Source: Solen grandis (taxonomy: Eukaryota; Mollusca; Bivalvia; Adapedonta; Solenidae). From it: a DNA stretch of 64,000 bases. Of this stretch, positions 30,945 to 41,601 are shown piece by piece. Under the pieces are notes generated by a model. That model did no database searches, was not told the origin of the DNA, and saw only the letters and a list, made by a program, of their open reading frames with translations. Made by a program: the position numbers and the translations under genes. The stretch spans positions 64,778,839 to 64,842,838 of the forward strand of contig CM037781.1 in NCBI GenBank assembly GCA_021229015.1, read 5' to 3'. Within the stretch, counting starts at the first letter, position 1; every line of letters starts with the position of its first letter.

Positions 30945-32182
30945 GTAATGTTTGTTGTTTTTTTAATCTTTGAAATAGGACTGTTGCCATAGAAATGCAT
31001 TTTTTTCTGGTCTTGAACATTGGTATAAAGTGACTTTTCAACTGTTAAGTTATATACAGCTTTCTGGTCATGAAATGATCTGTTTTGAAATAAACAGCTT
31101 ATTGACAAATGCAAGGGCAATATATATACCAGAGAACTAAACTGTCTTTGTTAAAAAATATATCTCAACTGCTATTCATTTTGGTAAATGATATGATATT
31201 TGTGTAATTTTATCATGTGCGGATCCAGCCATTTACCTTAGGTGGGCCAACAGAGATATGTTGACCAAATATAAAATTACCATGCATAGTCAGCTATGAA
31301 ATTCTGAAATTTACCATACATGAGGGCCACTCCTCGGGGTCAGTTTATGTAAATTACTGTACAGAGGGGGTGTGGGTGGGTCTGTTGTTCCTTCTTCCAT
31401 ACTTTCCTCTTCTTCTTTTAAGATTTTTACAGAGGGAATCCAGCAGTTTTTCCAGGGATGGTTAGGGTATTCTTTTCTTCTTTACTCTATAAAAGTATAA
31501 TAGCCAAATCCGGGGGGGGGGGGGGGGGGGCATGACCCCTAGTCCTCCTCTGGACCCGTGCATGTATATATATATATAACCCATTGTGTCAGATCGGGTT
31601 TTAATTCAATATATCTTGAATTAGCATTTTGATATATTTTGTCATCCTTGCCTAGCTTTATGTATCTTTTATGATTACATACCATATAGTTTAACTGGTA
31701 CCCGGTTTTGTGCTTTGATATGTAGAGGTGAATTTACGTCTTAGTTTATATTGTCAACACTGTTTTGTAATGCAAAATACATGCGTGGTGTAATACTATG
31801 GTATCTACATGTAAATAAAGAGGATTTTGTAAAAGATTATATCTTTATGAAAATATATTTTGACATTATTTAAGAAATAAGAAAGTGAGAAGCAGTGTGC
31901 TGTACACATCGTTTTGCATGTTGTCTAACAGTCTTATCATTTGAAATGAATCAAATTAGAATATTTCCTTTAGCAGGGTTGGGATGATTTATCTATCTAC
32001 TGCATGGTGTCATCTATGTGTCTTTACATTTTCATGAAAATAACAGTAGAGACCTTTTCGACAGAGTCTAATGGTGATGCTTTTTGCAAATGCAAAAGTG
32101 AATTTAGATTGCGAAATGCTTACTTAAAAACATAACTATTTCAGGATTTTTTTTCTAAAAGAAAATTGTTGTGTTTTTCTTG
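30945..32182. other. Intergenic; G homopolymer and AT microsatellite only
   Basis: Contains a 19-G run at 31512-31530 and a short (AT)n near 31566-31579. No coding sequence or assignable repeat otherwise. Confidence 0.5.
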
Positions 32183-32424
32183 TTAACCCTTTCCCTCATA
32201 GAGGACACCATGAAAAGACCTATGCGAACAGCATAAAACCAGATCAGCCTGCGAGTAACTCGCAGGCTGATCAGGTTTTATGCTGTTCGCTGCTCCTCAG
32301 TGGTCTGGTAATGAGGATTTTACAATTAAATTTGGTAAGGTTTGAGTTTGGCTTTCTGCAGATCAGGCTTTATGTGGTACCAATTGAGTGCGTCAAAATG
32401 AGTCTATATGAGGGAAAGGGTTAA
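32183..32424 (+). mobile_element. Family A element, copy 9
   Basis: TTAACCCTTTCCCTCATAG to ATGAGGGAAAGGGTTAA, with an intact central hairpin AGTAACTCGCAGGCTGATCA. Confidence 0.9.
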
Positions 32425-32717
32425 AGTCTATGGGGACATGAATATGTATGGAATTATTATATCATTATTGCATCTTAGTAACATGAAATGGATCACTGTA
32501 AAGCATGTGTAGCTTATCAATGTTCCCACGTGGCACCGGTATAATTCAGGAACTGGCAAACTGACAATGAAAGTAGTAATTTGACAATGAAATTGGCAAA
32601 TTTACTATGAAACTGCCAAAATTTGTAATGAAATTTGCATTTTGACAATGAATAGGTGGATAGAAACTGAAAAAAAATATCTCTTCTTGTAATAGATTGA
32701 GTTTAATTATTCATTTT

Positions 32718-33658
32718 AGCTTACCTGAGCACAACATGCTCATGGTGAGCTATTGTGATCGTCTTTTGTCCATTGTCCACGCGTGCATCCTGCGTCAACA
32801 ATTTTCTTTAAACAACATCTCTGAAACCACTGGGCCAAATTGAAATTTGACTGTGATGTTTCTTGCATGAATCTCTGGCAATGTTGTTCAAATGGTTCCA
32901 GTCCATTGCATATCTGGGTCAGAGGATCTTAAAAAAGATTTAAAAAGCAAAATCTTTAAAAACCTTCTTCTCCGAAACTGCAAGGCCTAGAGCTTAGCTA
33001 TTTGGTGTGTGGCATTGTCTTATGGACTTCTCCAATTTCCAAACTAGAAAACCGGCCGGTTTTTTTGGTTTCTTGATTTTACATGAGCTTTAATAGGAAA
33101 ATCTAGAAAAATCTTCTTGTCAGAAATCACAATGACTGGAGTTTAGATATTTGGTATGTAACATGGCAAAGTTTGTTCAAATCATGGCCCTGGGATCAAA
33201 ATTTGCCCCACCCCAGGGGTCACTTGATTTTACATAGACTTAATAGGAAAAAAAAAATTTTAAAAAAAAGTATTTGGTTTACCAAATTTGTTCACACCAT
33301 GGCCCTGGAATCAAGATTGGCTTGCCCCAGGGGTCACTTGACTTGTTACATGGACTTTTACTGGAGAGTATATAAAAGATCTTGTCAGAAAGCAACAAGA
33401 TCATATGTTTAGCTATTTGGTATCTAACATGGCTTTGTGGACCTGAACCAAGTTTTCAGATCATGGCTCTGAGGTCAAAATTCATCCCACCCTAGGGGTC
33501 ACTTGATTTTATAGCTAATGACCATCAAAATTTGGACCACAGGTACAGGTTTCATGTGGAATTAGGTTTATTTTCCTATTTTTGCTATTTCAGTGTGACT
33601 CTGTTATAACAGGCAATGAAGGCAATATTTCTCAGATGAGCCATTCAGGGCCATCTGA
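32718..33658 (+). mobile_element. E1-type element, copy 2 (diverged subfamily)
   Basis: The left hairpin AGCTTACCTGAGCACAACAT/GCTCATGGTGAGCT is followed by TGATCGTCTTTTGTCCATTG. The modules differ from copy 1 (CCCAGGGGTCACTTGATTTT, GTTTAGCTATTTGGTATCTA). The right end CTCAGATGAGCCATTCAGGG is decayed. Confidence 0.7.
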
Positions 33659-34250
33659 AAATGAAAATAAATTGAAATTAAATTAGAAATATTGATATAT
33701 ATTTAATTTATTGTGCTGTCAGTTTTTGTTGGGTTTTTCTTTGTCTCAAGTCAAGAAAGGTTTTTTTTTTTTAATTTTATTTTATCAATAAATGATATTT
33801 AACATTTGCTAAAACCTCTCTTTATTGTTGATTTTAGCTCACCTATGTACTCGACTTTTCCTCTGCAGTATGTTTATTTCTTAATGTGTGTAAACTGGAT
33901 ATGACACAAGGTGAAACTGAAATAAGTGGAGGGGGCACGGAGGGCTGTATTTAGTGACAGTTGTGCAGGTATTCATTTCAAGATGATTGGCAACCCTGAG
34001 CAGTTTCTTGTCACCCCATAATTTATACAAAATCTTGACCTATATCACTGACCCTGCTGACACAGCTAGCCTCCTTAACCTGGTCCATATCCCACATTAC
34101 TAGGGTTTAGTTTATGTGCCCATAAGAAAATGTGTATTCCCCTCCTCACCCCCCACCAAACCTGGGACCTCAAACCTGGGACCTCACACCTAAGAATTGT
34201 GCTTTACAATCAGTTGTTTTCGTTGCCATTAAATTTCTTGGAATCTGTGA
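33659..34250. other. Intergenic, nothing recognised
   Basis: AT-rich with no supported feature. Confidence 0.35.
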
Positions 34251-34484
34251 TTAACCCTTTCCCTCATTTCGACGCACTCAATAGGTACCACATAAAGCCT
34301 GATCTGCAGAAAACCTTACCAAATTTAATTACAAAATCTTCATTACCATACCACTGAGGAACAGCGAACAGCATAAAACCTGATCAGCCTGTGAGTTACT
34401 CACAGGCTGATCTGGTTTTATGCTCTGGTTTTATGCTGTTGGCATAGGTCTTTTCATGGTTTCCTCTATGAGGGAAAGGGTTAA
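34251..34484 (-). mobile_element. Family A element, copy 10 (inverted)
   Basis: TTAACCCTTTCCCTCATTTC to TATGAGGGAAAGGGTTAA. It contains a short tandem duplication CTGGTTTTATG near 34409-34435. It abuts a family C MITE (34485-34640) and appears to have inserted near that element's left end. Confidence 0.85.
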
Positions 34485-34640
34485 ATCAATTTTGTTGGTA
34501 CATATATTCGTGGAACTATGTTCTAGAAAACATGAGGTCTATGAAATAAACTGTTTTTATGGGGGTAAATTTTCATGGATAAAGTAATCCACAAAATTAA
34601 TGAAAATAAGTCCCCCATGAAAATGAATGATTTTACTGTA
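34485..34640 (+). mobile_element. MITE family C, copy 3 (left end lost)
   Basis: GAACTATGTTCTAGAAAACA, TTTTCATGGATAAAGTAATC and the right end GAATGATTTTACTGTAA match 6615-6820. The left end is replaced by the family A insertion. Confidence 0.6.
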
Positions 34641-35202
34641 AGGAGATTATAAGTATTCTTGGATCCTAAAATAACAATATTTTAACAAATTAGGTACATC
34701 ACAGTGGAGGATCGATCCCATGATGCTCAGAAGGTATACTTGTATGGGAAAGTCATCTAATTCAAAAACTGCAGGTTGGCAGTTGTGCAACCAATTCCCC
34801 AAAATGATCCTGCTCAATTTTTCAACTCTCAAGTGGTCACTTCATTTTGCTTTTCTTTCTTGCAGTTTTACTTATCATTTAAAGGTATACACATCCATTA
34901 CAGTTTTTACTATATAGACAAAGAAGGAAAATTAAAACTAGCCGTGATAATTTTCTTAAACTTTGCATGATTATAGAGAATTACTCTAGAAACAAATTTA
35001 TGGGGAAAATAATTTGGGGTCCCCAGTCTACTTTTTGAGTTATCTGCCCCTGATAGTGAGTTCTTTGCTCTTTTTTGTCAATTTGAAGGGCAGATTTACT
35101 CAAAATCAAGCCTATCTATACCTTATTTTATTTTATATTATTGTTTGTTGTTAAAAAAAACAACAACAACAAAACTACCTACCCACTGATTATATTGTCC
35201 CC
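34641..35202. other. Intergenic, nothing recognised
   Basis: AT-rich with a poly-CAA stretch near 35160. No supported feature. Confidence 0.35.
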
Positions 35203-35460
35203 GGGGCCTCCGTGGTCGAGAGGGTAAAGTCGCTGACTTTAACACTCATTCAGCCCCTCACCGCGTGGGTTCGAATCCCGGCAGGGTCATTCGGATTTTC
35301 ATATGAGGAAGCCTTCCAGCTGGCTTGCAGTAGGTCGGTGGTTCTACCCGGATGTCTCCGTGCATTCGGGGTCTTCCTCCACCTGTAATTAGCTGGACGT
35401 CGCTATATGACTGAAATACTGTCAAAACAACGTTAAACACAAATAGTCTAGTCTAGTCTG
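35203..35460 (+). repeat. tRNA-derived SINE S2, full length
   Basis: The head GGGGCCTCCGTGGTCGAGAG (A box) and CGCGTGGGTTCGAATCCCGG (B box) are followed by a body (GAAGCCTTCCAGCTGGCTTG, TCTTCCTCCACCTGTAATTA, CGCTATATGACTGAAATACT) and a (TAGTC)n-type 3' tail. The strong polymerase III boxes and complete tail suggest a young copy. Confidence 0.85.
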
Positions 35461-35569
35461 ATTATATTGCGGGTAGCACAACTGTAAACCAACAATTTTT
35501 ACAGAGTGTTTTGACACAAGCCATGAGCAGCTTTTTTTAACACAATGGAACTGCATAAAGCAGCTTGTT

Positions 35570-35669
35570 NNNNNNNNNNNNNNNNNNNNNNNNNNNNNNN
35601 NNNNNNNNNNNNNNNNNNNNNNNNNNNNNNNNNNNNNNNNNNNNNNNNNNNNNNNNNNNNNNNNNNNNN
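35570..35669. other. Assembly gap (100 N)
   Basis: Exactly 100 undetermined bases, the conventional scaffold-gap size, so true length is unknown. Confidence 0.99.
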
Positions 35670-36743
35670 CATAAATGCAAAAAATGTAATTTCTTCAAAC
35701 ACTAAGATTGACCTTTATATATGGTATTTATCAATGAAACATCCAATGATCAATGATACAGCAATTGAATGGCGGCCATCTTGGATAATGTGTATGTGTG
35801 TAAACTACCAAAGTTTATACATATTCTAAACAGAGATATCATACAAAACAGTTTTAAATGAAAGGATACACACATAACAATATTTCTATCACTAGAAGTA
35901 ATCCATTTGAGTATAAAAATGCATAAAATGAGAAATAGTAGGTAGGAGATATCAAATTTTGGTGTATTTTTGTACTTTGACCCTGAAATGACCTTGACCT
36001 TGAATTTGCTATTGTTGTATATGAATTTGATGTACATTATGGAAGGAGTAATAATCATGCAAATATTTTGAACTACCTCTGTAAATAAATCTGTAACAAA
36101 CAGATAAAATAATTTCACTGAACTTGCGATTTATGGCGGCCATCTTGGACGCCATCTTGGATTTCCGAGTCCGCACCAGGCGTTGGCAATTTATGCCGAT
36201 AGTTTCATATAGTACAGACATTGGCAAACATTTTGGTATATAACATTGCTTGTTCTATTTTTATGGCCACCCCAACTCCCAAAACCCACTGATTGTCACC
36301 CTACTAATTGCCACTGGCTGGAAAACTGAATTTAACGTTTTCTTATGTAAATAGTATATGAGTCATTATCAAATTTCGTCTAAATTGCTGTCTTTCTAGA
36401 ATTTTGCATTGAAAATAGTACAAAAAGCTGCATTTTACGGTGCCAACAGAAAGAGACTGTTAAGTTCTTTATAAATCATGTATACTTTTGCTTAATAACA
36501 ACTTCGGAGTTTTTTCCCATCCATTTTATTACACCTCATTGACCATATTTGGACTGTCCCAGATCAGTGTCGCTCATATACTCTGGTCCATAACTAGGTA
36601 GAAAATGTATTACAGCTACTAAAATCTGCTGAGGTTTCATTGACTAAGGTCTTATTTACACAATAAAAGCATAACTTAAATTTCTTTTTTAACATTTGCT
36701 ACTGATTTTGTTCACAATTAAACTGTCCCCAGGATAAGCGTCT
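35670..36743. other. Non-coding; CCATCTTGGA repeats
   Basis: Contains ATGGCGGCCATCTTGGA at 35769-35785 and 36133-36149, with a further CGCCATCTTGGA at 36150-36161. The left boundary of the transposon at 36744-43214 may lie in here but no terminal inverted repeat could be fixed. Confidence 0.4.
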
Positions 36744-37087
36744 CTCCTGTAACAAAGATGTACAAATGCAAAATAATAACTGATCCCTGAGTCTATTGAG
36801 AGTGATCTCCCTTAAAACACTTTGTCAACTTCCTATCGTACAAGTGGAAAAGTCGGCATTTTGAAACAATTTGAAAGAAGCTGCATCTGATGCCAGAAAA
36901 GTAAGTACTTACTATGCATAATTTTTTATCAGGTCACATCTGTCACACTTGTATCTTTTTCCCAACATATATTGTGTTAATATGTTTGTGCAATTGGTTC
37001 AGACAAGTTGTGTATTTTGTATAAAAAGTGTTTACCCCACCCACATAAGACTTCATGTGGTTTGAAATAATTTTTTCACAAAATATA

Positions 37088-37515
37088 TCACTCCTGTAAC
37101 AGTCACTCCCGTAACATGTTTTTTTTGTAACAGGAGTGACTACAATTGTTACAGGAGTGACTTTCTTCATCATTTAAACAGATATTGACAACGTTTTGTG
37201 CTATTCTGGCTGTTGGGATACTACTTCTATATTAAGTGTATGTAATCATTAGCTATATGTGCATAGGAGTCAGAGAACCAATAACTTGAGTAATTTCTGT
37301 TACAGGAGTGACTGTTACATGTTACAGTAGTGACATTTCTTTATTTTCAAAAACATACTTGAAATGGATGTTAAATTAGAATATGAAATAAGACTCCTGC
37401 TAATCCTCTAGAACTTTTACCATTTCATACAAATATATCATATTATTTTGGTCATGGAACCACCCTTTGGTGAAATTTTGTTACAGGGGTGACCGGGAAT
37501 TGTTACAGGTGTGAC
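37088..37515. repeat. Left subterminal motif cluster, GTTACAGGAGTGAC
   Basis: Eight 13-14-bp sites, in both orientations: TCACTCCTGTAAC 37088-37100, GTCACTCCCGTAAC 37102-37115, GTAACAGGAGTGAC 37127-37140, GTTACAGGAGTGAC 37148-37161 and 37299-37312, GTTACAGTAGTGAC 37321-37334, GTTACAGGGGTGAC 37480-37493 and GTTACAGGTGTGAC 37502-37515. An outlying CTCCTGTAAC is at 36744-36753. Likely transposase binding sites by analogy with other DNA transposons. Confidence 0.85.
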
Positions 37516-37825
37516 TCGTCTGTTCATTTTTAAGAGAAGATTTAGGCTTGACCTAAATGTGCTGCCTCTATAAATAAAGCCTGTATTATTATTATTATTA
37601 TTATTAATGTTTCTAGAAATCTCACAAAATATAGCCAAGATGATGTCATATTTGTCAGATTTAAGTGGAAAACCTAGGATGCATTCTGTTAGCGGCCGTC
37701 ATGTCATGAGGACTGCTAATGTTTTTATTTTTTATTTTTACGATCTTTGCAAAGTAATTACAATGAATATCGAGCCCCATTAGCCATTAGGCATATTATA
37801 CCTTAACACACCATTTGATTTTATT

Positions 37826-38029
37826 TTGCAGACTATGGCTATGTCAAATGCTGAACGTCAGCGGAAGTTCAGACAAAACAGGGATGCAAATCTGGAGAAG
37901 AGACAGAAATACTTAGAAAAAGAGCGAAAGAAGTATCAAGCAGATAAGGCAAAAGGGATGAAAAAAAAAAAAAAAGAAGTGCTAGAAAACAGTGGAGGAA
38001 AAGGAAGCAAGCCTCGCGAAAACGAATGA
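37826..38029 (+). CDS. Transposon ORF 1: short basic N-terminal region
   Basis: 67 codons, highly charged: SNAERQRKFRQNRDANLEK followed by RQKYLEKERKKYQADKAKG. The opening SNAERQRKFR resembles the N-termini of related transposon proteins. The frame breaks just after an A-run of about 16 at 37959-37975. The sequence continues in another frame as the next ORF, so this is probably the start of a larger broken protein. A plausible splice-acceptor-like TTTTGCAG lies just upstream. Confidence 0.6.
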   Translation: MQTMAMSNAERQRKFRQNRDANLEKRQKYLEKERKKYQADKAKGMKKKKKEVLENSGGKGSKPRENE

Positions 38030-38533
38030 AAGAGCTAAAGAAAGTGCTTCTTACACCCCCACAGTCTCCTGAATCAGCCCATGAAGAACATTTAGGCCAC
38101 CATGAGAAAAAGAGAAAGAGAATTGATAGTCAGAAAAAGAAGAAGAGCAAAATGGCGAAATGTTATCGAGACAAACTGTTGTTGAAGGAAAAATTAGTTG
38201 GCCTATCCAAAAAGTTACAGATGTACAAAAAGCGGCTAGAGAGAAGTAAACAGAAGGATCATTCAAATAAAGATACACCAAGAACAAAAACCAGGAAGCT
38301 TTTGAGGAACTTCAGTAAAAGAAAAGCAAGGCGGACATTGTTTGTCCACAATGTGCTGATTGACCAGATAAGAAAACATACAAACACATGAAGAAGAGTG
38401 AGAAGAAGAGCATTGCACAAATGCTGTCAGGGTCAATTTTGAGAAAGTATGGACTCAAATGTGAATTGTTCAACTGTGCAACATTAGCCATGCGATCAGA
38501 AGGTCACACAAGATGTCTTTATCTCAAAGGCTT
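38026..38533 (+). pseudogene. Transposon ORF 2: basic coiled region, frame-broken
   Basis: 38026-38391 encodes a Lys-rich helical region (RKARRTLFVHNVLIDQIRKH near its end). It stops at 38389-38391, while a second frame at 38388-38533 continues with SIAQMLSGSILRKYGLK. The third frame takes over as the transposase ORF at about 38513. Three successive frames over 500 bp indicate small indels in one ancestral reading frame. Such basic regions usually bind DNA; that is inference here. Confidence 0.55.
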
Positions 38534-39982
38534 TTAAAAAGCATACATGACTTCTACACCAGAGATGATAACTCTAGACTGATGGCTGGTGTGAAAAACA
38601 CTATTACCAGACAAAAAGTAAAGAAGCAGCGTAGAATTATGAATGACAGTCTCAAAAACCTCTATCTGAAATTTATCTCTGAAAAGAAGAGCAAAGTTAG
38701 CTACACAACATTTTGCAGACTCAGACCGTTTTGGGTCCTCTTTCCTACAGACAGAGATAGAAACACATGTTTGTGTAAACTGTGTGTAAACACTGAATAC
38801 ATGGCAAAAGCATTAAAACGAGGGAACATTGTTGATACTGAGGAGTTGGACAGTATCATCAACAGTATTGTGTGTTGTAAAGAAAAAGAGTGTATATTCA
38901 GGGATTGTGAAGAATGCTCAGACAAACAACTTATCTTCAGCAAGAAAGTGGAAGATCATGAAGAAATAAACTGGCATCAGTGGCGTAACAAAACAGAAAC
39001 TAGAAGTGTGAAAGTGCGACAAAAGATTGAGCAGAGAGATGTTACAATCACAGTGAAAGAAGAAATTAGTGGTTCAGTAGCTGACTTAAAGGAGGCCTTT
39101 CAACAGCAAATTTGGCGATACATGAAACATATTTACACTGTGAGAGAACAATACCAGTACTACAGAAACCAAAGAGAATCATTAAAGGATGATGAATGCC
39201 TTATTCACATTGACTTTTCAGAAAATTTTGTGTGCAAAATGAGTTCTGAAATTCAGGCTATGCATTTTGGAGCATCAAAAAAGCAACTTACCTTACATAC
39301 CGGTGTTTATCACTTACGTCAGAAAGAATCAAAGACATTTTGTACTGTTTCAGAAAATCTGAACCATGGACCATGTGGTGTTTGGGCACATATTAAGCCA
39401 GTCTTAAAAAAAATCAAGCAAGAAAATCCACAAATACAGACAGTCGAATTTTTTAGTGATGGACCAACTACACAGTACAAGCAAAAGGTTAACTTCTTTC
39501 TGTTGACTACAGAGACAAGAAAGTTGGGATTTACTGCAGCTAAGTGGAATTTTTTTGGCTCTGGGCACGGTAAGGGTGTACCAGATGCGATTGGGGGTGC
39601 TGTAAAAAGAAAAGCAGATACATGCATTAAATACGGGGCTGACATTACTTCTGCAGAAGACTTTCAGAAACATGTAAAAGATTTGAAAACAGACATAAAG
39701 ATAGTAAGAGAAGCAGATGTGCTTCTAGAAGAAAGCCGAATAGATGGACTGAACTTAAAAACTGTCGCTGGCACCCTTAAAATTCATCAGGTAATAGCTC
39801 TTTCACCTGGAAAAATTGCTTGGCGAGAATTAAGTTGTGCATGCAACCCAATGGAAGAATGTAAAGGTCATAACTTCACATGCAGTGTGATTAAAGACAT
39901 ATACTTAAGAAGAACAAAGACAACATTCATCAAAGCAAAGAAGCAGAAGATGAAACCACCAAGAAAGAAAGGGGTGAGATAA
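38513..39982 (+). CDS. Transposon ORF 3: DDE-type (RNase H-like) transposase
   Basis: 489 uninterrupted codons. An N-terminal Cys cluster (C86, C88, C91, then C121, C122, C127, C132, C135) looks zinc-binding. The candidate catalytic core is D234 in LIHIDFSENF, D316 in VEFFSDGPTTQY, and H352/D358 in GSGHGKGVPDAIGG. Spacing and flanking hydrophobic strands fit an RNase H fold. A C-terminal Cys/His cluster (C442, C444, C450, H453, C457) follows. These motifs recur in many unannotated animal proteins thought to derive from DNA transposons. The intact frame and preserved motifs suggest recent activity. The last acidic residue of the triad cannot be fixed without a structural alignment. Confidence 0.75.
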   Translation: MSLSQRLLKSIHDFYTRDDNSRLMAGVKNTITRQKVKKQRRIMNDSLKNLYLKFISEKKSKVSYTTFCRLRPFWVLFPTDRDRNTCLCKLCVNTEYMAKALKRGNIVDTEELDSIINSIVCCKEKECIFRDCEECSDKQLIFSKKVEDHEEINWHQWRNKTETRSVKVRQKIEQRDVTITVKEEISGSVADLKEAFQQQIWRYMKHIYTVREQYQYYRNQRESLKDDECLIHIDFSENFVCKMSSEIQAMHFGASKKQLTLHTGVYHLRQKESKTFCTVSENLNHGPCGVWAHIKPVLKKIKQENPQIQTVEFFSDGPTTQYKQKVNFFLLTTETRKLGFTAAKWNFFGSGHGKGVPDAIGGAVKRKADTCIKYGADITSAEDFQKHVKDLKTDIKIVREADVLLEESRIDGLNLKTVAGTLKIHQVIALSPGKIAWRELSCACNPMEECKGHNFTCSVIKDIYLRRTKTTFIKAKKQKMKPPRKKGVR

Positions 39983-40824
39983 AGGCACATGAGTTTAGTT
40001 CAGTGTCAGAGAAAGAGTATGAAGAGTACTTAAAACAACTTCAAGTCTGCAAATCTTTCCATACATTGAAGATGAAGTGTAAAGTTATTGAAAAGAAGCT
40101 GAAAGATGTAAATGCACAGTGTGTAAGTATTATTGGCAACAGATTAGAAGTTGACGCAACAGCCATGGACCACATGCCTGAGGACATACCAATTACTGGC
40201 AATAAAGGAGTTTATCCCTGCGAGGTGGCAACAGATGGAAACTGCTTACCCTCTTGTGGTAGTGTGTTTGCATATGGTTCAACTGAGAGAACAGCTGAAT
40301 TAAGAATCAGAATCATCATAGAGATGGTACTTCATGAAAACATGTACCTAGACAATGATTTCCTGTCACAAGGACTTGATGAGATAAGAAGGGGTGATAA
40401 CTTCGCAAAACAATATGCTCAATACTCAGACATGTATATACCAGGAATGGCATTGAATGATGATTTTATTAAAACAATTTATGAAATGGAAGTTATGAAA
40501 ATAAGGGCAAATGGAAGCTTCATGGGTATTTGGCAAATCCATTCATTAGCAAGTGTACTGAAATGTGCAATTTTTTCAGTTTATCCAAAGCTAGGATGCC
40601 CAACTGTCCGAAAAGATATGAACCGGTTAATTCTTCCAAGACAGATCAGGTGCAGTAATGCCCCTGTCTTAATAATGTGGACAAGTACCAGAGATGATAT
40701 GGTAGAAAGAAATTGGGTTCCAAATCATTTCGTTGTACTTCTGCCTGTGGAAGTATATGTAGACGAAACTAACAATAAAGTGGGGGACCAGGAATGTAAA
40801 ACTGATGTGAGTTTGAGAATGTGA
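39970..40824 (+). CDS. Transposon ORF 4: OTU-family cysteine protease
   Basis: The frame is open from about 39970; counting from a GTG at 40003 it has 273 codons. The hallmark OTU motif DGNC is present as VATDGNCLPSCGS, with nucleophile C81 preceded by D78. It is followed by the typical helix (RTAELRIRIIIEMVLHE) and a C-terminal catalytic histidine H242 in WVPNHFVVLLP. OTU enzymes cleave ubiquitin linkages. The layout resembles the vertnin-like OTU branch. It follows the transposase directly with a frame change (about 39965-39982), so it may be made by frameshifting, from its own start, or be part of a broken fusion. Both catalytic residues are intact. A host function is not implied. Confidence 0.75.
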   Translation, partial: RGEIKAHEFSSVSEKEYEEYLKQLQVCKSFHTLKMKCKVIEKKLKDVNAQCVSIIGNRLEVDATAMDHMPEDIPITGNKGVYPCEVATDGNCLPSCGSVFAYGSTERTAELRIRIIIEMVLHENMYLDNDFLSQGLDEIRRGDNFAKQYAQYSDMYIPGMALNDDFIKTIYEMEVMKIRANGSFMGIWQIHSLASVLKCAIFSVYPKLGCPTVRKDMNRLILPRQIRCSNAPVLIMWTSTRDDMVERNWVPNHFVVLLPVEVYVDETNNKVGDQECKTDVSLRM

Positions 40825-41009
40825 GCTTTGAGGAACCTACAAGTACTGGAATAGAGAAGAGTAACAGTGAGGGGGCTGAGCTTAGTAATAGTCAGGGATC
40901 CGAGAAAAGTAAGAGTGTGGGGACAAGGAGCAAAAGAGAAAAGGAACAAAGAACACTAGGAATAATGGAGGAGAGGAGAAAATGAGTGAGAGTGGAAAGG
41001 AGTGCATGA

Positions 41010-41601
41010 GTGAAGGACCAAAGGACAGAAACACCAAGGGTGCAACGGAAAAAAAAGAAGCAGGGGGACAAGGAGATTAAGAGTGGGGTGGCAGAGGAAT
41101 TAAAGAGTCAGGCGATCAAGGGGGGTACGAGTGAGGGGGTAAAGAAAAGAAAGAGTCAGAGACCCAAGGCGAATAGAGGTGAGTGGGTAAAGAGGAAGAG
41201 AGGGGGGCCAAGGAAGAGCAGGGAGAGTCAGGAAGAAGAGGAGAGTAATATTCAGGGGACTGAGGTGAATATGAGTCAGGGGGCCAAGGAGACGAAGAGT
41301 CAGGGGGTCCAGGAGACTAGTATGAGCATACCAGAACCAGCACTCTGTGTTGGAAAGTATGTAGTTGTAAGATACAAGAATAGACTTTATCCAGGATTAG
41401 TGTTGGACTCTGGTATTGATGATTTATTTGTACTGTGTATGCACCAGGTTGGTAGAAAGAATAACAACTGCTTTTTTTGGCCAAAAAAAATTGCATGACA
41501 GGTGCTGGTATGACTACAGTAACATATTATCCTTGATACCAGATCCAGTTAAGATTCAGTCATCATCTTCTCATTATACAGTGAATGAAAGCCTCCCTTA
41601 A
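41010..41601 (+). CDS. Transposon ORF 5: basic repeats plus small C-terminal beta domain (frame-broken)
   Basis: From 41010 the frame encodes a Lys/Glu/Ser-rich low-complexity region with imperfect units such as SQGAKETKSQGVQE. It then has a compact domain, ALCVGKYVVVRYKNRLYPGL through HQVGRKNNNCFFWPKK. An A-run at 41484-41490 shifts the frame. The domain continues in the next frame (CWYDYSNILSLIPDPVKI) to 41601. The G-x-x-V-V-V-x-Y-x-x-x-x-Y-P-G pattern followed by a W/Y-rich end resembles an SH3/Tudor-like module seen at the C-termini of related transposase proteins. Function unknown. Purine-rich repeats upstream (40840-41010) appear to belong to the same region in other frames. Confidence 0.55.

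Noticed and set aside
35203..35290. tRNA gene with canonical A and B boxes
   Set aside because: The acceptor and anticodon stems do not pair, and the sequence continues into a SINE body with a tail. Related copies occur at 30771 and 44395.
37088..37515. CRISPR-like array of 14-bp repeats
   Set aside because: Repeats occur in both orientations with irregular spacing in an animal genome. They are better explained as subterminal transposase sites.
40003..40824. OTU frame as an independent host deubiquitinase gene
   Set aside because: It is intronless, abuts the transposase with overlapping open frames, and is enclosed by the same subterminal motifs. Host origin by later domestication is not excluded but not supported here.
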